From the NCBI RefSeq assembly GCF_009296315.1, contig NZ_WHLY01000002.1:5120501-5184500 (forward strand): 64,000 nt of DNA, read 5' to 3'. This DNA is from Salmonirosea aquatica. GTDB lineage: Bacteria; Bacteroidota; Bacteroidia; Cytophagales; Spirosomataceae. The notes below the pieces were generated by a model that did not search any database, was not told the DNA's origin, and saw only the letters and a program-made list of their open reading frames with translations. Position 1 is the first letter of the stretch; each line of letters opens with the position of its first letter. Below are positions 17,877 through 31,044 of the stretch, one piece after another. The position numbers and the translations under genes were made by a program.

Positions 17877-18458
17877 TTATAATAAAATACAAATCATAAG
17901 TAGTGCAGGCCCAATCCATTGATTACGAAGTTTGCAGAGTGCTTTCTGCAGGAAATTGGAGACCGACTGACGATTCACCTGCATGACCTCTGCTATTTCA
18001 GGTATTGACAGATTTTCGTAGTATCGCAGATACAGGGCTTCCCGCTCCCGGTCGGGTAGGGTAGCCAGTTTGGCTTTCATTTGCCTGGTTAGCTGCTCCA
18101 GGGATTCCCGCCGGATCATCAGTGTTTCGGAGTCTGCTTCATCAGCGACCGAGCTATCCCAGTCCAGCTCCTCGTAAGCGGCCCGCTTTTGAAACCGCAA
18201 ATGTTGAATGATATGGCTCCGCAGTGATTTCAGTAAGTAGTGCTTTACGGAATTGGTATCGTTTATGTAAATACGATTTTGGTGCAACTGTAAAAACAGG
18301 TCCTGTATGCAGTCTTCAACAACCGACTCGTCCACCATGAATTTTAGCCCATAGTGCTTGAGCATGCGGTGATACCGGTCCAATAATTGACCCAGGGCCT
18401 GATTTTCGCCCTCCAGAAATGATTTCCACAGTGTTTGGTCCTGGATCTCGTATTTCAT
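17877..18458 (-). CDS. ECF sigma factor with hydrophobic C-terminal tail (module 2)
   Basis: A 193-residue ECF sigma factor with region 2 (LGQLLDRYHRMLKHYG, VEDCIQDLFLQLHQN) and region 4 (LPDREREALYLRYYENLSIPEIAEVM, QSVSNFLQKALCKLR). After region 4 it has an unusual hydrophobic end, WIGPALLMICILL. The sigma factor at 58251 shares this feature, whereas those at 7058 and 48867 do not. It presumably activates the module 2 susC promoter, and perhaps the xylan operon, which ends 142 bases upstream of it. Confidence 0.93.
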   Translation of the reverse strand: MKYEIQDQTLWKSFLEGENQALGQLLDRYHRMLKHYGLKFMVDESVVEDCIQDLFLQLHQNRIYINDTNSVKHYLLKSLRSHIIQHLRFQKRAAYEELDWDSSVADEADSETLMIRRESLEQLTRQMKAKLATLPDREREALYLRYYENLSIPEIAEVMQVNRQSVSNFLQKALCKLRNQWIGPALLMICILL

Positions 18459-18600
18459 AGTCTTTTACGATCTGTTACCAAAAAAGTATCTTCTGTACCG
18501 GACAACTTGCTTGTAATTACGGGCTTTTAGCCCCTCGGTCATCAAGGGTACCTATGGTACCATCAGTAGGTCAGCTTTGTCCACACAGTAAGTGACAAGC

Positions 18601-19671
18601 TCAAAAATTAACCACCGCCTTGAAGGCTTCTTTAGGTTGGTAGTTCTGGTCAAACAGCAGCGGATAATCCTTGCGACCCGGCACGGGGAAATTGTCCAGC
18701 CAGGATGAGCGGTCCGATACATTCCAGAACGTCACGCCCGTCAGGGTACCTTTGTGTTTCCGGAAGGTGTCGAAGAGCATTTTGTACTGGGCGGTTTGCC
18801 TTTTGGTCATGTCCTCGGTCAGCTCGCTGGTATCGGTGTCCTTTTTGGCCCGGCGCGCGTGCTCTTTCGGGTACACTGACAGGTCAAGTTCCGTAATCTG
18901 AACGTCGAGCCCCAGGCTGGCAAACTTTTCAATAGACGCTTCCAACTCCTGAGAAGTAGGTTCGTAAATGGACCAGTGGCCCTGCAGACCTACGCCGTGG
19001 ATGGGTACCTTCTTGTCTTTCAGTTTTTTGACAATCTGAAATATCTTATCCCGCTTGGTCTTGTTTTCGGTGTTGTAGTCATTGTAGAAAAGCTTGGCGT
19101 CGGGATCGGCGGCGTGGGCGTATTCAAAGGCCTTTTCGATGTAGTCTTCTCCGATAATCTCGTAAAATTTGGACGGACGATATATGCTTTCACCGCCGTC
19201 GGGAACGGCTTCGTTCACCACATCCCAGGCGTAGATTTTGCCTTTATAGCGCCCGACGACCTCGGTAATATGCTGTTTCAAACGTTCCAGAAGTACCTCG
19301 CGGCTGACCTGATTTCCGGCGGCATCCGTGAAAAACCAGCGGGGCGTCTGATTGTGCCAGCAAAGCGTATGGCCTCGTACTTTCAAGCCGTTCTTCTGGG
19401 CAAAATCGACGATCGCGTCGGCGTCCTTCCAGAAATAGCGGTTTTCTTCCGGGTGGATCGGCCCCATTTTCATGGCATTTTCGGGTGTAACGCTACTGAA
19501 TTGCTGTATGATCAAATCAGCTTCCGGCCCCGTCAGATTGCGGGGAGCAACGGCGACACCTATGGGAAAGTAGTCTTTGTAAGCGGCTTTCAGGGTAGGT
19601 TGCGCCTGGGGTTCCACGCAGGAGAAAAGCAGGGTACCTACGCAAAGCGTCAGTCGGAATATCTTTTTCAT
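18601..19671 (-). CDS. GH10 endo-1,4-beta-xylanase
   Basis: A 356-residue single-domain GH10 enzyme that cuts the beta-1,4-xylan backbone. The acid/base Glu154 lies in WDVVNEAVPDGG and the nucleophile Glu261 in ITELDLSVYP; the RGHTLCWHNQTPRWF strand typical of GH10 is at about 99-113. The N-terminus is a lipoprotein signal (LLFSC, Cys18), so the enzyme should be anchored to a membrane. It is the last gene of the eight-gene operon that starts at 30917, 39 bases after the double esterase. It carries no carbohydrate-binding module. Confidence 0.96.
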   Translation of the reverse strand: MKKIFRLTLCVGTLLFSCVEPQAQPTLKAAYKDYFPIGVAVAPRNLTGPEADLIIQQFSSVTPENAMKMGPIHPEENRYFWKDADAIVDFAQKNGLKVRGHTLCWHNQTPRWFFTDAAGNQVSREVLLERLKQHITEVVGRYKGKIYAWDVVNEAVPDGGESIYRPSKFYEIIGEDYIEKAFEYAHAADPDAKLFYNDYNTENKTKRDKIFQIVKKLKDKKVPIHGVGLQGHWSIYEPTSQELEASIEKFASLGLDVQITELDLSVYPKEHARRAKKDTDTSELTEDMTKRQTAQYKMLFDTFRKHKGTLTGVTFWNVSDRSSWLDNFPVPGRKDYPLLFDQNYQPKEAFKAVVNF

Positions 19672-19710
19672 AATTCAAATTTTGAGTGGTTTTAACTACG
19701 AAAGTACCTG

Positions 19711-21660
<1,950 letters not shown>

Positions 21661-21697
21661 TTACTTTCTTAGTGGGGTGATGATCGGGTACTTGGTG

Positions 21698-23954
<2,257 letters not shown>

Positions 23955-23975
23955 AGGGCGGATCGGGTTTAGATT

Positions 23976-25127
23976 TTATCGAAAAAGTATGGGAGCGGAC
24001 TTGGCCACGTAATCTTTTACATTCATCCAGGTATGGCCCCCTTCGCTGATGTAGGGTTTGAAATCCACCTTTTTGGCTTTGAGGTACTCCATAAATTCCG
24101 TGGTTCCGTTGTACAGAAAATCATCCTTTCCGACGCTGACCCACAGTAGCTTCAATTGTTTATTAGTCTGGTCGGGCTGACTGCCGATCTGGCCGAAACT
24201 TTTGTCCATTTCCGCAGGCGACAGGTAGGAGCTGTAACTGCATACCCAGGCAAATTTGTCCATGTTCCCGAAGGCCGCCCGCAGGGTTTGGCCGCCCCCG
24301 CGCGAAAATCCACCGATGGCGCGGCTGTCGCGGGTAGCTTCCGTGCGATAATTCTTATCCACGTAGGGAATCACCTGACTGATCAAATCGTTTTCAAACG
24401 CCCTGGCGCGGCTCACCGCATCGTCCCCATCGCGGCTGGTAGGATCGGCGGGTTTTGCCGCTCCCCTTTGTTCGGCTACTCGGGCCGCCACATTGCCGTA
24501 CGGCATGACAATGATCATGGGTTTGGCTTTGTTTTCCGCAATCAGGTTGTCCAGGATAAAGTTGACCTTGCCTACTTTGAAAAAGGTTTCCTCGGTATCG
24601 GTGGTACCGCTGATGAGGTAAAAAACCGGGTACTTTTTCGTCGGATTTTTGTCGTATCCCGGCGGTGTATAAACCACCAGAGAACCCGTCGTACCCGAAA
24701 CCGAAGGGTAGTATTCGTAGCTCACAGTCCCATGAGGTACATCTTTCAGGGCGTGGACCAGCGGCGTATCGCCGGGAATATCCACCAGACTGGCCTTAAA
24801 TCGCTCGTTTGGGAAAAAGGCCACGTTGGCCGGGTCCATCACCGAAATACCATCCACCTGAAAATTGTAGGGGTAGATGTCGGGAGCAATGGGTCCGACG
24901 GTCACGCTCCAGATCCCCTGAGCGTCTTTAGTCATCGGGCTGGGCGCTTTCAGAAACTGACCACTCAGTTTAACTACCTGGGCCTCAGGCGCCAGGTACC
25001 GGAAGGTGACGGATTTGTCGGCGTATACTTCGGGAGAAATCACCCAAGGTCCCCGCGGCGGCTGGCTTTGGGCAAAGCCCGCTACCAAAAGCAGGCTTAT
25101 GATTAAGTTAAACGTAGAGATTTTCAT
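23976..25127 (-). CDS. CE1-like carbohydrate esterase with altered oxyanion segment
   Basis: A 383-residue secreted esterase: signal peptide to about residue 21, E-set domain about 30-115, esterase domain with Ser275 in GGFSRGG and His365 in EGGHTW. Two things set it apart from its four sister domains. The usual His-Gly in the oxyanion segment is Ser-Gly (LISGTTDTEETF, about residues 171-182). There is also an inserted, charged stretch of about 25 residues at 215-240. Catalytic residues remain, so it may be active with a different ester preference. It lies 21 bases upstream of the next esterase gene. Confidence 0.9.
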   Translation of the reverse strand: MKISTFNLIISLLLVAGFAQSQPPRGPWVISPEVYADKSVTFRYLAPEAQVVKLSGQFLKAPSPMTKDAQGIWSVTVGPIAPDIYPYNFQVDGISVMDPANVAFFPNERFKASLVDIPGDTPLVHALKDVPHGTVSYEYYPSVSGTTGSLVVYTPPGYDKNPTKKYPVFYLISGTTDTEETFFKVGKVNFILDNLIAENKAKPMIIVMPYGNVAARVAEQRGAAKPADPTSRDGDDAVSRARAFENDLISQVIPYVDKNYRTEATRDSRAIGGFSRGGGQTLRAAFGNMDKFAWVCSYSSYLSPAEMDKSFGQIGSQPDQTNKQLKLLWVSVGKDDFLYNGTTEFMEYLKAKKVDFKPYISEGGHTWMNVKDYVAKSAPILFR

Positions 25128-25158
25128 AGGTTAAAATCAAGGGTTAGGTACTTTTTTT

Positions 25159-26718
25159 TCACATCAGCTTATTCTCAATCCTGAAATAGTCGAAATCGGC
25201 AAATCCGCCCGTCTCCTGGGTCGCGTAATTGAACAGCCCGAAGCGGTAGCCCATAAAATGCGGCAGCGTGTAGGGCATTTTTATGGGTTCGCCGATTGGC
25301 TGCCAGCTTTTGCCGTCGAGGCTGTAAAAAAACTGGGCGGTATCTTTCCGATCCCGGAAATCGCACTGGGCTTTGAAATAGATTTTATCTTGGCTGAGAG
25401 GTACTTGCTGCATGGTTTCGGCCTTTCCCGAGGCTGCGCTCACCATGTCAATCGTTTTAGTGCCGTTGCGTAGTTTCACCCCGACCAACCCGTAGTTTTT
25501 TTGCAGCAGCGCTAATCCCGCAAAATCCCCTTCTTTCAGATGGGAGACATCCAGCACAGTGAAACCCGTGCATTCCGGCCCGATGGTACGTTGCGTGAGC
25601 GTGTTCCTGGCCATCACGAAGGAGGTATCGACCCGCCCGGTTTTGAGCCGGAGAAAGCCTTTGCGCTCTGTGACCGACCACAGGTTGTTGTCAGGATTGT
25701 GGTTCCATTGCCACACCAGCGGCAGGGCGGGCTGTCCTTTTTTTCGGTCGAATTCGTCCGAGGCGACGATGCCGGGAATCAGCCCTTTACTCGCAGGCAA
25801 AGCGAGCGTTTCGGGTACTTTGCCGTTTTCGCCCAGCACCGGCCAGCCGTCTTCCCAGGTGACCGGGACCAGATACGGGATACGACCCACGCCGCCCGAA
25901 TCACGAAAAAGGTAGGCGTACCACTTTCCAGCGGGCGTATCGATAAGTCCGCCCTGTGCTACGCCCTTGTCCTGCAAGGCCACCTTTCCTTCGTAGGGTC
26001 CCGTAATTTTGTCGGCCCGGTGAATGACCACCGTGCGCATCCCGCCGCGTGGCCAGGTAATGTTGAACAGGTAGTACTTCCCGTTTACCTTGAATAATTG
26101 GGAGCCCTCGGCGGGTAATCCGCCCTGCGTCCCCGAAGGCGCGCTGGCATTTTCGATAATGACCTGCTCGGTGGTACCGGGCTTGACGCCGGAAGCATCC
26201 GCATTTAGCTCCACCAGTTTGATTTTGCCGCCACCGTAGATGAGGTACGTGCGGCCGTCGTCGTCAAAAAACAGAGTGTGATCGTGGTAGGAAGGCCGGA
26301 ACGCACTTACTTTCCAGGGACCTTTTTCCAGACTTTTGGTGGTGAAGACGTGCGTTTTTCCGGTAGTTTGGGCAAAAGTCGAAACGTAAAAGGTACCCTG
26401 ATGGTAGCGCAAGCTGCTCGCCCACGAACCCCGGCCGTAGGTGCTCTGCCCGTTGGTCAGATTTAAGGCGTCCAGATTCGCCAGGGTATCATAGGCGTAG
26501 TTCACCAACTGCCAATTGACCAGATCCTTCGATTTCATGATCGGTAGCCCCGGACTCATGTGCATGGTCGTACTACTCATGTAGTAAGTATCCCCGACCC
26601 GAATCATGGCCATGTCGGGCACATCGGCGTGAATGATGGGGTTATGCGCCGTCTGGGCTGCCGCAGATAGGTGAAGCAGAAGGAGCGCCAGGAAATGGGA
26701 TAGAAAAAATCGTTTCAT
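25159..26718 (-). CDS. GH43 glycosidase with C-terminal concanavalin-like domain
   Basis: A 519-residue secreted enzyme, probably an alpha-L-arabinofuranosidase or beta-xylosidase. The GH43 propeller fills about residues 20-310, with the base Asp in NPIIHADVPDMAMI, the second Asp in YHDHTLFFDDDG and the acid Glu in LPAEGSQLF. The C-terminal half (about 325-515) is the beta-sandwich found in two-domain GH43 enzymes (VWQWNHNPDNNLWSVTER, DFDYFRIE), which shapes the active site. Met 26718 was chosen since it starts a signal peptide (MKRFFLSHFLALLLLHLSAA). It is the third gene of the xylan operon. Confidence 0.93.
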   Translation of the reverse strand: MKRFFLSHFLALLLLHLSAAAQTAHNPIIHADVPDMAMIRVGDTYYMSSTTMHMSPGLPIMKSKDLVNWQLVNYAYDTLANLDALNLTNGQSTYGRGSWASSLRYHQGTFYVSTFAQTTGKTHVFTTKSLEKGPWKVSAFRPSYHDHTLFFDDDGRTYLIYGGGKIKLVELNADASGVKPGTTEQVIIENASAPSGTQGGLPAEGSQLFKVNGKYYLFNITWPRGGMRTVVIHRADKITGPYEGKVALQDKGVAQGGLIDTPAGKWYAYLFRDSGGVGRIPYLVPVTWEDGWPVLGENGKVPETLALPASKGLIPGIVASDEFDRKKGQPALPLVWQWNHNPDNNLWSVTERKGFLRLKTGRVDTSFVMARNTLTQRTIGPECTGFTVLDVSHLKEGDFAGLALLQKNYGLVGVKLRNGTKTIDMVSAASGKAETMQQVPLSQDKIYFKAQCDFRDRKDTAQFFYSLDGKSWQPIGEPIKMPYTLPHFMGYRFGLFNYATQETGGFADFDYFRIENKLM

Positions 26719-26753
26719 AGTACTTTGGGCAGTCAGCACATAACCCGAATGAC

Positions 26754-28442
26754 CTATTTGAACATGGGATCATCCCCGCTGTACTTCAGGTACTTGAACG
26801 AGGCGGTATTGCCAGAGGCTTCTCCCGAAGAAGTGGCATACAAGCCATAGAGACAGCCAATGAAGCCACCGGCTGCTTTGGTACTCAGGAATTTACCATC
26901 CACGTTGTCTTTCAGTACTTGCCAGTCCTTGCCATTTGTTGCGTAAGAAAAACGGTAGCTATCGCCCGCCGAAGCAATGCGGATGCCTACCTTGCCGGCA
27001 TTGGAAGTCAGGGGTACCTGGGCCAGGACTTCCATGCGTTTTTCTCTCGGAACACTTTTAAGCAATTGAAGTACAGGCTTTCCGTCTTCCAAGGTTTTGC
27101 TGACAAAATAGAAATGCCCCTCATCCTGCAAAATGACCAGCCCCGCTTTTTCATTGGCATTGTTGGGCGTGAAATTCAGTTCGGTTTCGGCGGTACTGTA
27201 CAGGTGTTGCTGGCGCTTGCCGATGAACGCCGGATTGCCCATCTCCATAATCGTTTCAGGCTTAAGTTTGAGGGTGAGGCCCTCTTTTTTGGAGAGCGAA
27301 TACCAGCTTTTGTCGAGCGTGCGCATGAACAGCAGCGAAGGGTCCAGGGCTTTGTCGAAGGCAATGGTATAAGAAAAATTGCCGGACTGCGGCAGCGCGT
27401 CTTTCTGCTTCACTTCCTTAAAGTCAGCCGTGTAGGCGTACTTAATTTCCTTGCTATCGGGATTGATGATGGGCCATTCGTCCTTCCACACGACGGGCGC
27501 GATGAAAGTTTCTCGGCCCGTGTTGTAGTAGTCCCCCTCGTAGGGCCGGACCGCCAGGAAAATTGCGTAGGTTTTGCCATCCGGGCCTTCCACAAACTGC
27601 GCGTGCCCCGCCGACGTGACGGGGTCTTTCCGATCTTCGGGTAGTCCTTTTTGGGTCAGGATCGGGTTGTTCTCGTAGGGTACATAGGGCCCCCACACGT
27701 CCTTGCTCCTGAATACGACCTCCGAGTGATTGACCGAGGTACCTCCTTCGGCGGCGTAGAGGTAGTACCAGTCGTTTCTTTTCATAATGTGGGGCGCTTC
27801 GATCCAGACGGGCTTTTTCGAAAGATCCACGCCTCCGTTGACCAACTGCTTTTCCTCGCCCACTACCTTCATGTTTTTGTAATCAAACTCATACATGCGG
27901 ATGGTCCGATGGCCCGGATACAGGGGTTTGTGGTCGGGGGCATCGCTGTTATAAAGGATGTAGGCTTTGTCAGTCGATTCATCAAAATAAATCGACGGGT
28001 CGATTCCCCGCACCTGGGGTACTTTCACCGGGTTACTCCACGGTCCGGCGGGATCTTTGGCCGTCGCTACAAAATTACCATCGTGGTCGATGTCGGTGCA
28101 GGTAACGTAGAAAGTACCCTTATAGAAGCTAATGGCCGGGGCGAACAGACCGCGCGTCAAGCGCTCGCCCATGAAATCCATTTGCTCGGGCCGATCGATG
28201 ACATTGCCGATCTGCTTCCAGTTTTTGAGGTCCTTGCTGTGAAAAACCGGAATGCCGGGGAAATAGGAAAATGTGGAATTGACCAGGTAGTAGTCATCCC
28301 CGGCGCGCACGATGCTGGGATCGGGATAAAAACCCATCAGGATGGGGTTAACGAGCGTGGTCGTTTGTGCCAAGAGTAACGGGCTGTTGGCAAGCCACAG
28401 AGTCGAAAAAATGAGCGTGAGTACTTTTTTAGCCTTGTTCAT
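26754..28442 (-). CDS. GH43 beta-xylosidase/alpha-L-arabinofuranosidase, two-domain type
   Basis: A 562-residue secreted GH43 enzyme of the classic beta-xylosidase type: signal peptide, then NPILMGFYPDPSIVRAGDDY with the base Asp, RGIDPSIYFDE with the second Asp, and KPVWIEAPHIMKR with the acid Glu, followed by a C-terminal beta-sandwich domain (about 350-555). It would release xylose or arabinose from oligosaccharides. It is 18 bases downstream of the GH95 gene and 35 bases upstream of the next GH43. Confidence 0.93.
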   Translation of the reverse strand: MNKAKKVLTLIFSTLWLANSPLLLAQTTTLVNPILMGFYPDPSIVRAGDDYYLVNSTFSYFPGIPVFHSKDLKNWKQIGNVIDRPEQMDFMGERLTRGLFAPAISFYKGTFYVTCTDIDHDGNFVATAKDPAGPWSNPVKVPQVRGIDPSIYFDESTDKAYILYNSDAPDHKPLYPGHRTIRMYEFDYKNMKVVGEEKQLVNGGVDLSKKPVWIEAPHIMKRNDWYYLYAAEGGTSVNHSEVVFRSKDVWGPYVPYENNPILTQKGLPEDRKDPVTSAGHAQFVEGPDGKTYAIFLAVRPYEGDYYNTGRETFIAPVVWKDEWPIINPDSKEIKYAYTADFKEVKQKDALPQSGNFSYTIAFDKALDPSLLFMRTLDKSWYSLSKKEGLTLKLKPETIMEMGNPAFIGKRQQHLYSTAETELNFTPNNANEKAGLVILQDEGHFYFVSKTLEDGKPVLQLLKSVPREKRMEVLAQVPLTSNAGKVGIRIASAGDSYRFSYATNGKDWQVLKDNVDGKFLSTKAAGGFIGCLYGLYATSSGEASGNTASFKYLKYSGDDPMFK

Positions 28443-28460
28443 AATAAGTTCAGGATTGGG

Positions 28461-30917
28461 TTATTGGGCTATCAGCGTGTATACTTTTCCGGCCTGGGTG
28501 GGCAGATCGTATACCAAGGTGGCTTTCAGATTGGGTTCGGATAAATCAGCGGAGGGAGCTATAATGGGAGCGGGCGTTTCGGGCAGCTGATAAAAAGGAT
28601 TAGTATTGCTTCCGTCGGCCGCTTTAAGAGTACCTTCCCTTACAGCCAAAGCATTGGGTACCCGCAAACGCAGATTCCCGCCCAGGGTTGATTTGATTTT
28701 AACCTGCGTCAACTGGCCTTCCTTCCACGCCATGCTTTCAACTTCAAATCCGCCCAAAGCCCGTATGCCACTGATACGACCGGCGGACCATACATCCGGC
28801 AGGGCCGGTAACAAATGCACGGCCCCGTCGGCACTTTGCACGAGCATCTCGGTAATGCCCGAAGTGCAGCCAAAGTTGCCGTCGATCTGAAACGGTGGGT
28901 GCGCATCGAACAGGTTATTGTAAGTACCTCCACCGCCCGGATTGGTACCCAGCGGGGACAACTGACGTTGAATCAGAGCGTAGGCGTGATTCCCGTCCTG
29001 CAGACGAGCCCACCAGTTGACTTTCCAGCCCATGCTCCATCCCGTGGATACATCACCCCGTTGTAACAGCGTAGTGCGGGCGGCACTGAATAGCTTGGGC
29101 GTACGGTAGGCTGAAATCTGGTTAGAGGGGAAAAGTCCGTACAAATGCGACACGTGCCGGTGGTGATCCTCGGGGTCATCTACATCGTCCAGCCACTCCT
29201 GCAACTGCCCATGCTGCCCGATGTGCATGGGGGCTAATTGGCTGCGCATCTGTTTGAGCGTATCCGTAAAGCTGGCGTCTTTTTTCAGTAGTTCAGCCGC
29301 GCGGATGACCGTGCTGAAGGCATCGAATACAATTTGATTGTCCATGGTAGTACCGGCATCCAGCGACGAACCGGCGTGGGCCTTGGGGGCATTTTCGGGC
29401 GAACTACCCGGATTTACCACCAGCCAGGGGTAGTTGGGATGCTTCACCAAAAAATCCACGTAGAACATGGCGGCTCCTTTCAGTACCGGATAAACGGAGG
29501 CCAGGTAGGTTTTATCACCGCCATACAGGTAATGTTCCCAGAGGTGTTGCGCGGTCCAGCCGCCGCCCGCGGTCCACATGCCCCAAAAGGCACCGTCGAT
29601 GGCCCCCGTCGTCCGCCAGATGTCAGTGTTATGATGTGCCATCCAGCCTCTTGCCCCGTACATCGTTTTGGCCGTTTCCTGTCCGGTTACCGACAGTTCT
29701 TTGACCATCGTTAAAAAAGGCTCGTGCAGCTCGGCCAGGTTGGTCCGTTCGGCCGGCCAGTAGTTCATCTCGGCGTTGATATTGATGGTGTATTTGCTGT
29801 CCCAGGGCGGGCGCATTTTATTGTTCCAGATCCCCTGTAGATTGGCGGGTTGGCCGCCGGGTTGGGAGGCCGAAATCAACAGGTACCTTCCGTACTGGTA
29901 ATATAGTGTTACCAGCGCCGGGTCGTTGGTATTCCGGAAGTTTTGCAGCCGCTGGTCGATGGGCAAGTTGGCCGCCTCGGTGGTACCCAAGTCGAAGCTT
30001 ACCCGGTTGAAGTACTTCTGGTACGCCAGCTGATGCTGCTTCTGGATCGACTCGAACGATTTAGGGTAGACCTTATCCAAATAAGACGCGGCCCGGGCGG
30101 CAGCATCGCCGCTGAGATCCTTATAATTATTGAAGTTGGTGGCAATGGAAATGTAAATCGTAGCCTTGTTCGCTTTGGTCACGGTGAGCGAAGTATCATT
30201 GGATATCTGGGTACCTCCTTCGGTTTTGATACGGGTGATTCCTTCAAAATTCACCTTTCCTTCGACTCCCTCGTGGTCGGAGGTAGTACCGGCGAGGATC
30301 AGTTCGCGGTCCGGTGTAGTTTTAATTGAAGCTTTCTTGTGAAGCGTGGAATAGGATGCTGTAAAAGAAATACTGCCGGGTTTGCTGGCGGTCAGTTGCA
30401 TGAAGATGACGCGGTCGGGCAGCGACGCCAGGATTTCCCGCGTATACTTCACGCCGTCTACGGTATAAGTCGTTTTGGCGACCGCTTTTTCTAAATCCAA
30501 TTCCCGATAGTACTCAGAAAAGTTTTCGTGCCCTTCGAAACGGAGCAGTAAGTTGCCAACGGGCTGAAACATTTGCCCGTGCGACTTTTTGGTAATGATG
30601 GTTTTGTTGGCCAGCTGCTCGGCATCCTTCTGCTTACCATCGAATATCAGCTGACGGATTTCGGGCAACGAAGCCAACGCCGCCGGATTATCGTTCCGGT
30701 TGGGACTTCCGCTCCAGACGGTATGCTCATTGAGCTGAATCGTTTCATCCTCCACGTTTCCATACACCATCGCGCCCAACCGACCATTGCCAATGGGTAA
30801 GGCATTTTCCCACGTTTTGCCGGACGGCTGATCGTACCATAATTTTAGACCGGAACTCGTTTGTGAGTAGCCGACATGGTATAAGTTCAGGAAAACGATG
30901 CACCACAGTTTTTTCAT
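28461..30917 (-). CDS. GH95 alpha-L-fucosidase/galactosidase-like glycosidase
   Basis: An 818-residue secreted GH95 enzyme, normal length for the family. The (alpha/alpha)6 catalytic barrel carries the residues known from Bifidobacterium AfcA: the Asn pair at 379/381 in NINAEMNYWP, the acid Glu508 in NPGSSPENAP and Asp679 in HPPFQIDGNFG. The N-terminal domain begins LWYDQPSGKTWENALPIGNGRLG. GH95 inverting enzymes remove alpha-1,2-L-fucose; relatives in xylan loci remove alpha-L-galactose. Its presence suggests a fucose- or galactose-decorated xylan. It is the first gene of the operon and lies just downstream of a promoter/palindrome. Confidence 0.95.
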   Translation of the reverse strand: MKKLWCIVFLNLYHVGYSQTSSGLKLWYDQPSGKTWENALPIGNGRLGAMVYGNVEDETIQLNEHTVWSGSPNRNDNPAALASLPEIRQLIFDGKQKDAEQLANKTIITKKSHGQMFQPVGNLLLRFEGHENFSEYYRELDLEKAVAKTTYTVDGVKYTREILASLPDRVIFMQLTASKPGSISFTASYSTLHKKASIKTTPDRELILAGTTSDHEGVEGKVNFEGITRIKTEGGTQISNDTSLTVTKANKATIYISIATNFNNYKDLSGDAAARAASYLDKVYPKSFESIQKQHQLAYQKYFNRVSFDLGTTEAANLPIDQRLQNFRNTNDPALVTLYYQYGRYLLISASQPGGQPANLQGIWNNKMRPPWDSKYTININAEMNYWPAERTNLAELHEPFLTMVKELSVTGQETAKTMYGARGWMAHHNTDIWRTTGAIDGAFWGMWTAGGGWTAQHLWEHYLYGGDKTYLASVYPVLKGAAMFYVDFLVKHPNYPWLVVNPGSSPENAPKAHAGSSLDAGTTMDNQIVFDAFSTVIRAAELLKKDASFTDTLKQMRSQLAPMHIGQHGQLQEWLDDVDDPEDHHRHVSHLYGLFPSNQISAYRTPKLFSAARTTLLQRGDVSTGWSMGWKVNWWARLQDGNHAYALIQRQLSPLGTNPGGGGTYNNLFDAHPPFQIDGNFGCTSGITEMLVQSADGAVHLLPALPDVWSAGRISGIRALGGFEVESMAWKEGQLTQVKIKSTLGGNLRLRVPNALAVREGTLKAADGSNTNPFYQLPETPAPIIAPSADLSEPNLKATLVYDLPTQAGKVYTLIAQ

Positions 30918-30937
30918 GAGTTAGCGTAATTGTCAGC

Positions 30938-30965
30938 AGTTTTGAATAAAATTTTATTCAAAACT
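30938..30965. promoter_or_regulatory. 28-bp perfect palindrome, candidate operator of the xylan operon
   Basis: The half-site AGTTTTGAATAAAA is followed at once by its exact reverse complement, with no spacer, 20 bases upstream of the GH95 start. On the minus strand the outermost bases form part of a TAGTTTTG (30966-30959), an exact TAnnTTTG -7 element. It has a TTTG (30988-30985) 18 bases upstream. The palindrome therefore covers the -7 element and the expected transcription start, the classical position for a repressor site, although it could also act as a 5' RNA hairpin. Confidence 0.65.
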
Positions 30966-30988
30966 ATCGAATTAAAAATAGCCTCAAA
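30959..30988 (-). promoter_or_regulatory. Putative promoter of the eight-gene xylan operon
   Basis: Minus-strand TTTG (30988-30985), an 18-base spacer and TAGTTTTG (30966-30959) match the Bacteroidota vegetative promoter pattern. Transcription would begin near 30952, about 35 bases before the GH95 start codon. This would make the operon independent of the module 2 ECF sigma factor. Confidence 0.5.
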
Positions 30989-31044
30989 GGCTCAGGCACT
31001 CGTAGGCCGTCTTCTCCCGCCGCAACCCGTGGAGGATAAAGTGA

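Noticed and set aside
18541-18601. Terminator after the GH10 gene
   Set aside because: An imperfect AGCTTTGTC/GACAAGCT hairpin overlaps the start of the stop-codon region and has no T-run; evidence is too weak to list.
24156-25106. 316-codon plus-strand frame
   Set aside because: Antisense shadow of the esterase at 23976-25127, without start context or recognisable protein features.
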